The notes beneath the pieces were generated by a model, which was not told the DNA's origin, made no database searches, and saw nothing but the letters and a program-made list of their open reading frames with translations. A DNA stretch of 64,000 bases. Source: Bacteroidia bacterium. Lineage in GTDB: Bacteria > Bacteroidota > Ignavibacteria > UBA10030. The stretch covers positions 62,001 to 126,000 of the forward strand of contig BQML01000014.1 in NCBI GenBank assembly GCA_022180565.1, in the 5' to 3' direction. Of the stretch, positions 7,776 to 17,276 are shown one piece after another (position 1 is the first letter of the stretch; the number at the start of each line of letters is the position of its first letter). Made by a program: the position numbers and the translations under genes.

Positions 7776-9659
7776 ATGATGCTCCAACAGACATCGAAGC
7801 TTCTCCTTCTTGTTCCGCTGTCGCTGTCCTTCGGGCAGGTTCACAGTACCTCCTTTCGCCCGTCGGAGTGGGGACTCGCAGACCTCCGGTCGATTCGTCT
7901 CGGTGAGGTCTCGTTGATCCATGATTCAAACAGCCCACGCCTGAACATTCAGGCTTTGTTTGCGGAAGGATGGTTTTTGGATGCCGGTATCCGCGACGCG
8001 CCCGGCGGTTGTGTTTCTGTGAACGACTTCTCCCATGCAGGAGTCAATAACCTTGGCGGCAACTATTCCGTGTTCCAGTCTCCTCCCAGCTCAGCGTCCT
8101 TCTTCCATCCTGTCCTGCCGATTCCCACCCGGACGGGGAAACTCCAATTCGTGAAACGCGCACAGGGATATTGCGGGCTTTGGATGCATTTGTTCAATTC
8201 TGCGGCGCCGCCGGGTGAACGAACCTATTTTGATGCCACCGGATTCGCCTCGCTTCACATAACCATGCGGGGCAAACTCGATGCGGCCTCGCTCATGCTC
8301 AAGGTTGCCGATTCCTCCTGGAACGAAAAAGAAGACGCCGTGCCCATCGGCATGATGGAATCATTCCTGCCCAAAGGACGAATTGACACGTCCTGGCAGA
8401 CGGCCGTTCTTCCGCTTTCGGTCCTTCCCCGCCAATTGGATCGTTCCCGCCTCGCCACAATTGTCATTGACGTTACCGGTATCGGAACGGGTGAAATCGA
8501 ATTTGGATCCGTGTCTTTTTGCTCCACTCTCCAGTCTCAACCCGCGGTGTACGAGTCGCGCCCTCACACAGGAACGACAGAGAAGGCCCTCTGGGTTTGG
8601 AATACGCACGAACTCATCAACGACACTACAGCACTCCGTCAATTGATAATGTTTCTTCGGAACGAGAACATTGATCATGTTTTCCTTGCCTTGCCGTATG
8701 ATGCAGATCATCCGGAGGCGCCGAATGGAGTTCCTGTGGAGAGGGAAATCCTGATCCCGATCGTTCAGGAACTCAACGAGTCCGGACACCGGGTCCACGC
8801 TCTTATTGGAGACAAAGACTTCATCAGACCGGAAAAACAAGGCTTTGTTCAGAGAACCCTGGAGAACATTGTTCGGTATCAGGCTTCTGCTCCTCGTTCA
8901 GCGCAGTTCTACGGTGTTCATCTCGACATCGAGCCTTACTTGTTGCCGGGTTTTGGCAGCAGCAGGCAAGAATGGTTTCTTCGCAATCTCCTCCGCGTTT
9001 TAGAAACAAGCGCTGTTACCGTTCGCGGGGCCGGCTTGGTGGTCGGCGCAGACATTCCACCGTGGCTCGATTCGCCCAACGAACTCACGAACGCACCACC
9101 CGTTGTTTCTTGGAATGGTTCGACAAAGCCAATGTATGAGCATGTTATCGACCTGATGGATTTTGTCGTCCTGATGAACTACAGAACTCGGATGGACGGG
9201 GATGATGGACTGCTTTTTCAGGCATTGAATGAATTGCGGTATTCTGATGCTGTGGGAAAAAAGGTTTTTATCGGGCTGGAAACCGTGTCACTGCCCGACG
9301 AAACTCTTTTTCGATTCAGGGGCCATCCTGGTTCCGGACCAATCCCGTCGCATGTGCGTGATGCATTGATCATGACGATTAAGCCCGATACGATGGCGAT
9401 ACTTTTCGGCGCCGGCAACCGTAACGAATTCAATGCCCTGCTGAGAACAAAGAATATCGACCCTGCCGACCTCTTATGGTGGCCGATCGATCGGTCGAGT
9501 TTTGTGCCATCATCGCGCACGAGCTTTGCAACCGGGGGCGGACTCGTCGCTGTACGGAGAATCATGGAAGAGGCGGGCCGGGTGTTTCGGAACTTTCCTT
9601 CGTTTGGAGGGTTTTCTCTTCATGATTACAAGGGCTTTGTATCTCTCCGGGACCGTTGA
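7776..9659 (+). CDS. Large secreted protein with beta-sandwich and TIM-barrel-like parts
   Basis: A 627-residue protein with a Sec signal (residues about 7-24). Residues about 30-245 look like a jelly-roll carbohydrate-binding region (ATGFASLHITMRG, TSWQTAVLPLSVL). The second half contains a barrel-like run with YGVHLDIEPY near residues 378-388, resembling the acidic DxE end of GH18-type active sites, then VVGADIPPWL and FVVLMNYRTRM. I infer a secreted glycosidase-like enzyme but cannot name the family. A short hairpin with five T (7748-7768) lies just before the start. Confidence 0.6.
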   Translation: MMLQQTSKLLLLVPLSLSFGQVHSTSFRPSEWGLADLRSIRLGEVSLIHDSNSPRLNIQALFAEGWFLDAGIRDAPGGCVSVNDFSHAGVNNLGGNYSVFQSPPSSASFFHPVLPIPTRTGKLQFVKRAQGYCGLWMHLFNSAAPPGERTYFDATGFASLHITMRGKLDAASLMLKVADSSWNEKEDAVPIGMMESFLPKGRIDTSWQTAVLPLSVLPRQLDRSRLATIVIDVTGIGTGEIEFGSVSFCSTLQSQPAVYESRPHTGTTEKALWVWNTHELINDTTALRQLIMFLRNENIDHVFLALPYDADHPEAPNGVPVEREILIPIVQELNESGHRVHALIGDKDFIRPEKQGFVQRTLENIVRYQASAPRSAQFYGVHLDIEPYLLPGFGSSRQEWFLRNLLRVLETSAVTVRGAGLVVGADIPPWLDSPNELTNAPPVVSWNGSTKPMYEHVIDLMDFVVLMNYRTRMDGDDGLLFQALNELRYSDAVGKKVFIGLETVSLPDETLFRFRGHPGSGPIPSHVRDALIMTIKPDTMAILFGAGNRNEFNALLRTKNIDPADLLWWPIDRSSFVPSSRTSFATGGGLVAVRRIMEEAGRVFRNFPSFGGFSLHDYKGFVSLRDR

Positions 9660-9791
9660 CTACTCTTGGACAAGCTGAATCGGAGGCTCCAAGGACCTCA
9701 TGCTTCTGTTCCCGACCCTCGTGGACGATGACGTTTGACGGGCTCTATCGGCGGAGGTTACAATCTTTCGACTCTTGTTCCCTTGCGCGGT

Positions 9792-11459
9792 TTATTCTTG
9801 AAGCTTGGGATGCTTCAAATGATAATCCGTCGCATCCTGAAATTTCTTCGCCACCGCAAGCAGCGTGGCTTCATCAAACAGCCTTCCGATGAAGGAAATA
9901 CTTGTGGGGGTCCCCTCCGGTGTGAATCCGTGCGGAAGAACGACACAGGGATGACCTGTGAGGTTGGTCAGCAGGAGGTTATCCCCTCCGAATGAGGGTG
10001 TTACGTACACATCAATGTCCTTCATGAGGTTCTGCATGTCCTGAATGACGAGGGTCCTGACGCGGTTCGCCTGAATATACTCCACGGCGGGGATGAAGCG
10101 TGCAGCACGAAAAACATTTGGCCACGCGTTTCTGATTTGACGGACCAACAAGTCGTCGCGATTGGACCGCGTCAATTCGTCAAACGCCGCCGCGGCCTCC
10201 GCAGAGAGAATGAACGCCAGGTCACCGACCGGATACCGTTTGGGCAGGTCGATCGGAATCAGCTTCGCTCCTTGTGAGCGAAGGACGGCCAACACCGAGT
10301 CATTCGCCGCCTTGTTAACCCGGGCACTGTCAAATTCGGTTTTGAGGTAGCCGATCCGAAGGCTCTTCAAATCGACCTGCGGCGTGTAGTTGAACGGTGC
10401 GTCGTAGAGCGAAGCATCCTTTCCATCGGGACCGATGATTGCCTTGAACACGATGGCACAATCCTCCACCGTGCGGCAGATGGGTCCGATCTTGTCCATG
10501 CTCCAGCTCAGCGCCATGGCTCCTGTCCGGCTCACGCGTCCGTACGTGGGACGAAGACCTGTGGTGCCGCATCGCGTCGAGGGGGAAACGATGGAGCCCC
10601 AGGTTTCGGTACCGATTGCGAAAGCCACGAGCCCCGCCGCGGTCGCCGAAGCGGACCCCGCCGACGAGCCGCTTGACCCTTGCGCATAATTCCATGGGTT
10701 GCGCGTCATGCCTCCGAACCACACATCACCCCAGGCGAGGGCCCCCAAGGTCAACTTCGCTACGAGGACCGCACCGGCCTTCTCCAGCTTCTTTACGACC
10801 GTCGCATCTTCATCAATCACCTGATCCTTGTAGGGCATTGCCCCCCAGGTTGTTTTGTACTTTCGCGTCGACAAAAGGTCCTTGACACCGTACGGAATTC
10901 CGTGCAAGGGACCCCGGTATCTTCCCGCGGCAATCTCCCGGTCCGCCTTGCGAGCCTGTTCCAAAGCCAGATCCTCGGTTAGTGTCACTACACACTCCAA
11001 TTGTGGGCCGTATTTCTTCAGCCTTGCCAAGTACATGCGGGTCAGCTGTTCGGAGGTGATCATTCTGCGCCGGATCATCTCACCCAACTCGCGCACCGAT
11101 GCGAAGGCAAGGTCGTCCAGGTTCTTCGGAACCGGTCTGACCTTTACCGGGCTCCATTCCGGCTCCCGGATTTCCGTCTGAAAAGCGACTCCAGAAGGAA
11201 TCGGATCAAACTGGAGGGCCGGCGAAACGGAGTTGGCAAGCGAAACCGTCCTGAGCGACTTGTAACTCTTCCGTTGTTCCTCAAGCGACTGAATCATGGA
11301 GTCGCGTTCAGCCTGTGTAAACTCAAGACCGATAATGAATTCGGCTGCCCGGATATGTTCTCGCGTGATAGACGGTTCCCCGTTCTCCTGTGCGCGGACC
11401 ATGCGCAGAGAGACGATCGTCAGCAGGATCAGCGCAGTGCCTCTGATTGTTCGTTGCAT
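9792..11459 (-). CDS. Secreted amidase-signature family enzyme
   Basis: A 555-residue hydrolase of the amidase-signature superfamily. The catalytic lysine is in YGVKDLL and the serine pair in QGSSGSSAGSA, giving the Ser-cisSer-Lys triad, followed by GTETWGSIVSPS. The start at 11459 has a good ribosome site (AGAAAGGGAAC) and an N-terminal signal peptide (LILLTIVSLRMVRAQ), so it probably works in the periplasm. Residues 40-130 are an N-terminal helical extension seen in exported homologues. The substrate amide is unknown. Confidence 0.9.
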   Translation of the reverse strand: MQRTIRGTALILLTIVSLRMVRAQENGEPSITREHIRAAEFIIGLEFTQAERDSMIQSLEEQRKSYKSLRTVSLANSVSPALQFDPIPSGVAFQTEIREPEWSPVKVRPVPKNLDDLAFASVRELGEMIRRRMITSEQLTRMYLARLKKYGPQLECVVTLTEDLALEQARKADREIAAGRYRGPLHGIPYGVKDLLSTRKYKTTWGAMPYKDQVIDEDATVVKKLEKAGAVLVAKLTLGALAWGDVWFGGMTRNPWNYAQGSSGSSAGSASATAAGLVAFAIGTETWGSIVSPSTRCGTTGLRPTYGRVSRTGAMALSWSMDKIGPICRTVEDCAIVFKAIIGPDGKDASLYDAPFNYTPQVDLKSLRIGYLKTEFDSARVNKAANDSVLAVLRSQGAKLIPIDLPKRYPVGDLAFILSAEAAAAFDELTRSNRDDLLVRQIRNAWPNVFRAARFIPAVEYIQANRVRTLVIQDMQNLMKDIDVYVTPSFGGDNLLLTNLTGHPCVVLPHGFTPEGTPTSISFIGRLFDEATLLAVAKKFQDATDYHLKHPKLQE

Positions 11460-11636
11460 CAATGTTCCCTTTCTCCGGCTTGATAATGAGGGTGAATGGC
11501 CCGGGTCGGATTCGAACAACGCATGAGGGATGAAGAAGACTCGAACCAAGGACCGGTCACTCGTGGATCGACGACCACACGGACTTGACCGGACGCGGCA
11601 ATTCACTGTTCCACAGGCTTTTTTCACAGGATTGTA

Positions 11637-11801
11637 TCAGTAGTACATGATCAAATAGTAGATCACATAGATCCAGGAGAGAAGCCCGTGAATGATCGCC
11701 CAGATGATTGACTGATTGGCGGTCCAACTGATGACGATAGCAAGCGCCGTGCCGAAACTAATGCCGCTGCGGACGACTTCTGTTCGAATGTTGGAAGACA
11801 T
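11637..11801 (-). CDS. 54-residue two-helix membrane protein
   Basis: This short reading frame begins MSSNIRTEVVRSGISFG and has two hydrophobic segments (residues about 14-30 and 33-53), ending in MYY. The ATG at 11801 is preceded by AGAGG at a normal distance. Codon use looks like the neighbours and no competing gene covers it. Function is unknown; a small inner-membrane protein. Confidence 0.6.
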   Translation of the reverse strand: MSSNIRTEVVRSGISFGTALAIVISWTANQSIIWAIIHGLLSWIYVIYYLIMYY

Positions 11802-11838
11802 GGGACCTCTAGGGGGTTTTCGTGTTAAGGTTCAGGTT

Positions 11839-12486
11839 TTAAGGTTCGCGCGTTGAACGCATCGACTGTTTTCGTTTGTGCGCCTTCTTCTTCACCGGTG
11901 TCTTTTTCGATGCTCTCTTCTTGACCTGTCTTCGTTGTGAAACTTTCTTCTTTTTCTTTGTACCCCTTTTCAAAGATTGTTTCCTGGTTGCTTTCTTTCG
12001 TCCGGATTTCCCTGCCGCCGTTGTTTTCTGTTCTTCTTTTTCCGCCGCCTTTCCCTGCACGGCCATTTCGGTTTCTGCAGTTTCGCGGTTCTCGAGGTAT
12101 TTCTTGAGCGGATCGAATACTTGTTCCATCCACCCTGTGCGGTGGCTTTCGGCTTCTTCGGCGTTCGGAAAACCGCGATGGGTGAGGGTCACCACCGTCC
12201 CCTTCTCCTGTTCCTCCAGGACGATCGTCACATGGGATTCCGACGAGCCCTCGGGCCATTCGCTCACGAGCCAGCTGAACGACACTAGGCGCGGAGGTTT
12301 GAAATCGAGAATGCGCCCCGTTACCCAACGATTGAACATCGCAAACTCACCCCCCACGGTCCGGCCCACGATTGCTTCCTCCCCGGACCATTTTTTGATC
12401 AGGTCGGAATCCGTGAGGGCCATGAAAACGTCGTCTCGCCCGGCATTGATGGTGACGCTCATCGACACAGTCTCTTCGTTGCTCAT
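11839..12486 (-). CDS. AHSA1/SRPBCC-domain protein with long lysine-rich tail
   Basis: Residues 1-135 form an SRPBCC fold of the AHSA1 type (VSMSVTINAGRDDVFMALTD, IKKWSGEEA, GWMEQVFDPLKKYL), a ligand-binding or chaperone-like module. After a Glu/Ala-rich linker, residues about 155-215 are almost pure Lys/Arg with Ser/Thr/Ala (KKATRKQSLKR, KKKKKVSQRR), much like H1-type histone tails. The tail suggests nucleic-acid or polyphosphate binding. The fusion is unusual; function unknown. Confidence 0.72.
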   Translation of the reverse strand: MSNEETVSMSVTINAGRDDVFMALTDSDLIKKWSGEEAIVGRTVGGEFAMFNRWVTGRILDFKPPRLVSFSWLVSEWPEGSSESHVTIVLEEQEKGTVVTLTHRGFPNAEEAESHRTGWMEQVFDPLKKYLENRETAETEMAVQGKAAEKEEQKTTAAGKSGRKKATRKQSLKRGTKKKKKVSQRRQVKKRASKKTPVKKKAHKRKQSMRSTREP

Positions 12487-12564
12487 GGGAGCCTCCTTTC
12501 CTTCCCAAAAGTATACGATTTTCAGGCCACATTTTCACCGGTGTGTGTCTTGGAGACTGCCTGC

Positions 12565-12595
12565 AAAAAAGCCGCCCCTGACAGGGCGGTTTTTG
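12565..12595 (-). terminator. Rho-independent terminator, probably bidirectional
   Basis: CCGCCC(C)TG/CAGGGCGG forms a strong stem flanked by six A on one side and five T on the other. On the minus strand it ends the gene that stops at 12620. Confidence 0.85.
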
Positions 12596-12619
12596 TTCCC
12601 GGGATTTCCCTTGATGTCC

Positions 12620-13129
12620 TCAGGAAGGAAGCTGCATCTCCTGGAGGCCGAGTTTCTTCATGCCGTCGGCATGTTCGTGCGCTGCCGTGGCAGTTGCTGT
12701 GTAGAGCTTTGCCGCAAGGGATTTGACAACCTCCTTATCAGGCGAGGGTCTCTCCAGTTCAGCCTTGAGCTGTTTGGCATGTTCTATGGCCGCCACGTGC
12801 GCCTTCAGAAGACGCTCATGGTTTTCCAGAATCAACTGGTTTTCATTCGAACCATAAGTTTTATGAATCATTGCGTGCTGGATGCGGGCCCGCTCCAAAT
12901 TCATCATAACTTCCTCGATGTGCTCGCGGGCAATTTCCATGAGCAGAGGACGTGGAAGCGATACCTGCGTGAAGAGTGCCTGTGCCTGATCCGCCGCGTG
13001 CCGGAAATTCAAGTACATGGCATGGTGGTACTCCTCGCCTCTCCCTTCGACCGTGCGGACCTGCGCCGTTGAAACGGAAACAAGGAGAGAAGCGGTAAAA
13101 AACACCCCGAGAGTTTTGAAATTGATCAT
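12620..13129 (-). CDS. Secreted helical protein of unknown function
   Basis: A 169-residue protein starting at 13129 with a signal peptide (FFTASLLVSVSTAQ). The mature part is a predicted all-helical bundle rich in His, Glu and Lys, with several histidine-bearing helices (EYHHAMYLNFRH, REHIEEVMM, AAHEHADGM) that could bind metal. No family recognised. It ends at a strong terminator and so forms its own transcription unit. Confidence 0.6.
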   Translation of the reverse strand: MINFKTLGVFFTASLLVSVSTAQVRTVEGRGEEYHHAMYLNFRHAADQAQALFTQVSLPRPLLMEIAREHIEEVMMNLERARIQHAMIHKTYGSNENQLILENHERLLKAHVAAIEHAKQLKAELERPSPDKEVVKSLAAKLYTATATAAHEHADGMKKLGLQEMQLPS

Positions 13130-13312
13130 CGTGTGCCCTTTCTGGTAAGATGGTGCCTGCAGGGCATCGTTCAACCAGTATGCCACCCCGCCCCGATTCG
13201 AAAATTGCCGTTTTTCCCGGGATTTAGCTCCGGCGCCGTCGATGCTTTTTCCAGTTCTCGGAAGCAATCTCGCTCAAATCGGAAGACTCCGGGAATGATT
13301 CTGAAAATCCCC

Positions 13313-14761
13313 TCACCTGCCGTCGTCCATCGGATATCGCTGGACCATTCCGGGTTCCTTCATCACCGTTTCGATGTCCCCCACCTCCATCGGCACAAAG
13401 GCCGACATGTTTTCTACCCCGCGATCCGTCACGAGAAGCATGTCCTCGAGCCGGATGTTGATATTCTCCTCGGGAATCCGGAGCGCCGGCTCGATGGTAA
13501 ACACCATTCCGGGCCGCAGGGTGGTAGCCCGGCCGACATCGTGCGTTGCCATTCCCACCCAGTGCCCCAGCGACGCAGAGGGGCTTTCGCTTCCACGTTC
13601 GTAACGATCAACAAAATCGTTCGACGCTTGCGCATAGAGAGGCTTCGAGAACTTCGTTCGTGAAAGGATCCGCCGCATTTCTTTCACGGCGTCCTGCCGG
13701 ATGGACTGGGCCGTCCTCCCCGGTTTGATAGCTTTGATGATCGCCTTATAGCAAGCAAGATAGAATTCGTAGAGTTCTCGCTGCTCCGGCGTGAAGCCTC
13801 CCACGGGAATCATTCTTGTGACATCGGCCATGTAGTATCCAACGTCGGGTGCAAAGTCGAACAACAACCATTCGCCGTTTTGCATTCTTCGTTTTCCCGC
13901 GTTGTAATGGCCGAACATGGCGTTGGGTCCGCTGGCAATGAGCGAATAGTACGCTTCTCCCTGTGCGCCGTTACGATAAAAAATATATTTTGCTGCCGCG
14001 TCGAGTTCGTATTCATAGACGCCCGGTTTGGCCGACCTCATTCCTTCGATGAGCGCAAGCCCCGACAGGCGTGTTGCCTTTCGGATCAAAGCAATCTCAC
14101 GCTCACTCTTGATCAGCCGGAGCTCATCCAGAATCGGAGAGAGATCGCGGATAGTGAATTGTGGAAATCGGGAGCGCACGAGTTCGAGGAACCGTGATTC
14201 GCGCGGTGTGCCTCCATCCCACGAATCGGACGCCACATCGGCGTTATAGCGCACCGCGAGATCGCGGCTCATGGCGAATCCCTCGGCCGGTTGGAATGGA
14301 ATGTACACCGTCCTCTCCGGTCCCCTCGCGTGACGGCCGAGATGTTCGGCAAGCAAGTCTGAGGGATAGACGGCGTCCACGCCCGACAGAATCTTGATCA
14401 GGTCCGCATCCTCTGCCGAAAGGAGTTTCCCTTCACTGCGCTCCCGGCCCTCATTGCGATGGGGAACATAGAGCGTCGTTCGCTGACTTGCGCCGTCGAT
14501 CAGCAGATAGGCATGCGGGGATTCGATACCGCAGAGATAGTAGAACTCGTTCGACTGCCTGAATCGCGTGTACCCCTGCGGGCTGGGAGCACCCTGCAGA
14601 AGCGCAAGCCCGTCTCCGATAGCCTTCATGACGTTCAGTCGCCGCTGAGCAAATTCTTCCGGCGGAAAATCCTTCGGAAAAAGTGCATATCCTTCCTGGG
14701 CGTTGAGCAGAGGGACTATGAGAAACCATATGACAATCAAGAGATTGCGGTACACGCGCAT
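13313..14761 (-). CDS. Secreted Xaa-Pro aminopeptidase (M24B)
   Basis: A 482-residue metallopeptidase that removes N-terminal residues preceding proline. The C-terminal pita-bread domain carries the metal ligands in order: LLFDFAPDVG..ADVTRM (two Asp), GHWVGMATHD (His), FTIEPAL (Glu) and NIRLEDM (Glu). The N-terminal creatinase-like domain covers residues about 25-190. The start at 14761 has a very strong ribosome site (AAAGGAGG) and a signal peptide, so it is exported. Confidence 0.92.
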   Translation of the reverse strand: MRVYRNLLIVIWFLIVPLLNAQEGYALFPKDFPPEEFAQRRLNVMKAIGDGLALLQGAPSPQGYTRFRQSNEFYYLCGIESPHAYLLIDGASQRTTLYVPHRNEGRERSEGKLLSAEDADLIKILSGVDAVYPSDLLAEHLGRHARGPERTVYIPFQPAEGFAMSRDLAVRYNADVASDSWDGGTPRESRFLELVRSRFPQFTIRDLSPILDELRLIKSEREIALIRKATRLSGLALIEGMRSAKPGVYEYELDAAAKYIFYRNGAQGEAYYSLIASGPNAMFGHYNAGKRRMQNGEWLLFDFAPDVGYYMADVTRMIPVGGFTPEQRELYEFYLACYKAIIKAIKPGRTAQSIRQDAVKEMRRILSRTKFSKPLYAQASNDFVDRYERGSESPSASLGHWVGMATHDVGRATTLRPGMVFTIEPALRIPEENINIRLEDMLLVTDRGVENMSAFVPMEVGDIETVMKEPGMVQRYPMDDGR

Positions 14762-14849
14762 GGTGTGCCTCCTTTGTTGATACGGTGAATGATGCGTCAA
14801 TGGGACAGAAAACAGCGGTTCGATAGAGCAGACGAGTCCGCGTAGAACA

Positions 14850-15905
14850 TCAGGACCATCTGCCGGGAATGGAAGTACCGCATTTGAAACAGGCGCCGTT
14901 TACCAGTCGGTTTTTCCGGACCTGGAATCCCCATCGTTCAATGAGGATTTCATGGCAAGACGGACAGATGGTGTTTTCGAACGGGCCTGTTTCACCGGGA
15001 CGGTTCCCCGCGTATACGAAGCGAAGCCCGGCATTGTATCCAATTTCCGCGGCTCGGATCAATGTCGACGAGGGCGTGTCGTCGGGATCGGTCATGCGGT
15101 AATCCTTGTGGAACGCGGTGACGTGCCAGGGGATGTCGGGGGAAACAGAGGCAAGAAACTCCGCGATATCGGTCAACTCGTCATTCGAGTCGTTGAATCC
15201 CGGAACGATAAGCGTCACGACTTCGGTCCAGATGCCGCGGTGATAAAGCATCCGGATCGTGTCCAGCACGTTCTTGAGCACGCCTCCGAGCTGTGCATAG
15301 GATTTCTGCCGAAACCCCTTCAGATCGACTTTGTAGAGATCAACCCATGGCTTGAGGTACTCCAGCACTTCTTCGGTCCCGTTTCCGTTCGAAACGTAGG
15401 ACGTCACCAGTCCGACCTGCCGGGCAAGCTTGAAGATCTCCACCGCCCATTCGCTTGTAATCAACGGCTCGTTATAGGTGCTTGTGAGAACCCTGGCTTT
15501 GTGCTTCAGAGCAAGATCGACGAAAGCTTCCGGCGTCATCGCGTCGGGGGGCGAACCGGCAAGAGGATCTCGCAGGGCCTGCGAGGTCACCCAGTTTTGG
15601 CAGTAGGAACAGTGGTAATCGCACCCCAGCATTCCGAAACTAAGGGCCTTCGAACCGGGATAGGCATGAAAGAAAGGCTTCTTTTCGATGGGATCGAGTT
15701 GCAGGGCAGCCGCGTACCCCCACGGGACTCTTAACTCTCCGTCCCGATTGAACCGTACCCGGCAGATGCCGTCTTTCCCCGGTGGAATCCTGCACCGGTG
15801 GCCGCAGGCATAACACCGCACCCAGGAATCCGGCAGGGGCTCATAGAGCACCCCCTTGCGGGTGTTCTCGCTCAGGATGTCTTTGAGAGTTACAGTCTCG
15901 GCCAT
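14850..15905 (-). CDS. amrS: AmrS-like radical SAM enzyme
   Basis: A 351-residue radical SAM protein with the cluster motif C95-x3-C99-x2-C102 in GCDYHCSYCQNW. An N-terminal cysteine set (C31, C34, C38, C48) and two C-terminal CxxC pairs (CPSC, CFKC) match the AmmeMemoRadiSam-system AmrS layout. Its partners AmrA and AmrB are not next to it. The reaction of AmrS is not settled; it is thought to modify a protein or RNA partner. Start at 15905 is chosen over an upstream frame with no homology-like content. Confidence 0.88.
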   Translation of the reverse strand: MAETVTLKDILSENTRKGVLYEPLPDSWVRCYACGHRCRIPPGKDGICRVRFNRDGELRVPWGYAAALQLDPIEKKPFFHAYPGSKALSFGMLGCDYHCSYCQNWVTSQALRDPLAGSPPDAMTPEAFVDLALKHKARVLTSTYNEPLITSEWAVEIFKLARQVGLVTSYVSNGNGTEEVLEYLKPWVDLYKVDLKGFRQKSYAQLGGVLKNVLDTIRMLYHRGIWTEVVTLIVPGFNDSNDELTDIAEFLASVSPDIPWHVTAFHKDYRMTDPDDTPSSTLIRAAEIGYNAGLRFVYAGNRPGETGPFENTICPSCHEILIERWGFQVRKNRLVNGACFKCGTSIPGRWS

Positions 15906-16052
15906 GTCCCTTGCCTTCTTTCCCTTCCTTCCCCCTTTTTCAATGTACGGTGAACGGGGGTTGTTGTCAATATTGGATCGGACCACGGACGGAGACGGCA
16001 TCAGCTCGGTGTGATGCAATGTGAAGGCAATTTTGGCTATCTTTCGTGTCCC

Positions 16053-17267
16053 ATGCAGAGATCAAAAATCACCATCATCTTCACCGTTCTTGTTGATATT
16101 CTCGGATTCGGGATCGTCATTCCCATCCTTCCATTTTATGTCACATCGTTTGGTGCTTCTCCGCTGACGGTCACGATGCTTTTTTCTGCGTTTGCGTTCT
16201 TCGCGTTCCTTAGCAGTCCCTTTCTGGGTGCGCTCTCCGACAAGATGGGCAGACGGCCCGTCCTTCTTGCCAGTATTACAAGTACGGCAATCGGGTGGTT
16301 CGTTTTTGCGTCGGCCAGTTCGATTCCCCTCCTTTTTCTCGGCAGAATCATTGATGGGGCCGCGGCGGGGAACTTCACTGTCGCTCAGAGTGCTATCGTG
16401 GATATCTCGAAAGACGAGAAGGATCGGTCGGCTAACCTCGGCATCATCGGCGCGACTTTTGGCATCGGATTCATGGTGGGGCCGTTCCTCGGAGGCTTTC
16501 TCAGTACCGTTTCACACAGCTTTCCTTTCTGGGTGGCCGGCGGTCTGGCCACCCTCAACACCGTCATGGCTTATTTTTTCCTTCCCGAAACCCACACCCA
16601 CCGTGATCCACGGGCCCCGTTGACGATCAATCCGCTTGCTCCGCTCGCGCGTGCGGCGTCCAATCGCGAGCTCCGGCCGTTCTTCACGGCTTGGATTCTC
16701 TTTGGCGTTTCATTCATGGCTTCCCAAAGCGTCTTTGCACTCTTTGCCGAGGCTGCTTTTGGATTCACGTCGTTCCAAACCGGCCTGCTTTTTTCCGGCA
16801 TCGGTGTTTTCACCGCGCTTAATCAAGCCGTGTTGTTGAAACCTGTATGGCTGAGATACTTTCGCGAAGCCGATCTTGAACTTCTGATGACTCTGGTCCT
16901 CGCCGTTGCCTTTGCTTTGATCGCTGTGAGAATCCTCCCCTTGTTCTACGTTGCCGTGGTGCTCATGGCCACCGGTCAGTCGATTCTCCGTGTCGTTGTC
17001 ACAAGCCGCGTCGCGGGCATCGCGCCGGCTCACATGAAAGGGGAGGTCCTCGGAATCATGACATCCTTGATGGCCGCAAGCATGGTCGCCGCTCCGCTGG
17101 CCGCCGGCCTGTTGTTTGAGATGGAGATTTCTCTTCCGTTCCTTGTCGGAACGATCTTGATGTTTTACAGCGTGCACTTGGAATACCGCCTTCGCACAAG
17201 GGAACGCCCTGCGGCAATCGTTCGGGGGGGTAAAATTGAAGGCGGAGAAGGCGGGGGAAAAGGCTGA
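16053..17267 (+). CDS. MFS drug-type exporter (TetA-like)
   Basis: About 404 residues and 12 transmembrane helices. The segment LVDILGFGIVIPILPFYV opens the family, the loop 2-3 motif A is GALSDKMGRRPVLL, and GATFGIGFMVGPFLGGFL is the antiporter motif C. This is the DHA1/TetA-like arrangement of proton-coupled exporters. The ATG at 16053 gives the canonical N-terminus; the gene is transcribed divergently from amrS. Substrate unknown. Confidence 0.88.
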   Translation: MQRSKITIIFTVLVDILGFGIVIPILPFYVTSFGASPLTVTMLFSAFAFFAFLSSPFLGALSDKMGRRPVLLASITSTAIGWFVFASASSIPLLFLGRIIDGAAAGNFTVAQSAIVDISKDEKDRSANLGIIGATFGIGFMVGPFLGGFLSTVSHSFPFWVAGGLATLNTVMAYFFLPETHTHRDPRAPLTINPLAPLARAASNRELRPFFTAWILFGVSFMASQSVFALFAEAAFGFTSFQTGLLFSGIGVFTALNQAVLLKPVWLRYFREADLELLMTLVLAVAFALIAVRILPLFYVAVVLMATGQSILRVVVTSRVAGIAPAHMKGEVLGIMTSLMAASMVAAPLAAGLLFEMEISLPFLVGTILMFYSVHLEYRLRTRERPAAIVRGGKIEGGEGGGKG

Positions 17268-17276
17268 CCGAGGTTC

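Noticed and set aside
11500-11560. GGATTCGAAC-like sequence resembling a tRNA T-loop
   Set aside because: No matching acceptor or anticodon stems could be found around it.
11876-13072. 398-codon open frame on the plus strand
   Set aside because: Antisense to the AHSA1 fusion and the secreted helical gene; the Phe-rich start is the mirror of the lysine tail.
14952-15734. 260-codon open frame on the plus strand
   Set aside because: Antisense shadow of amrS, whose radical SAM motifs are clear.
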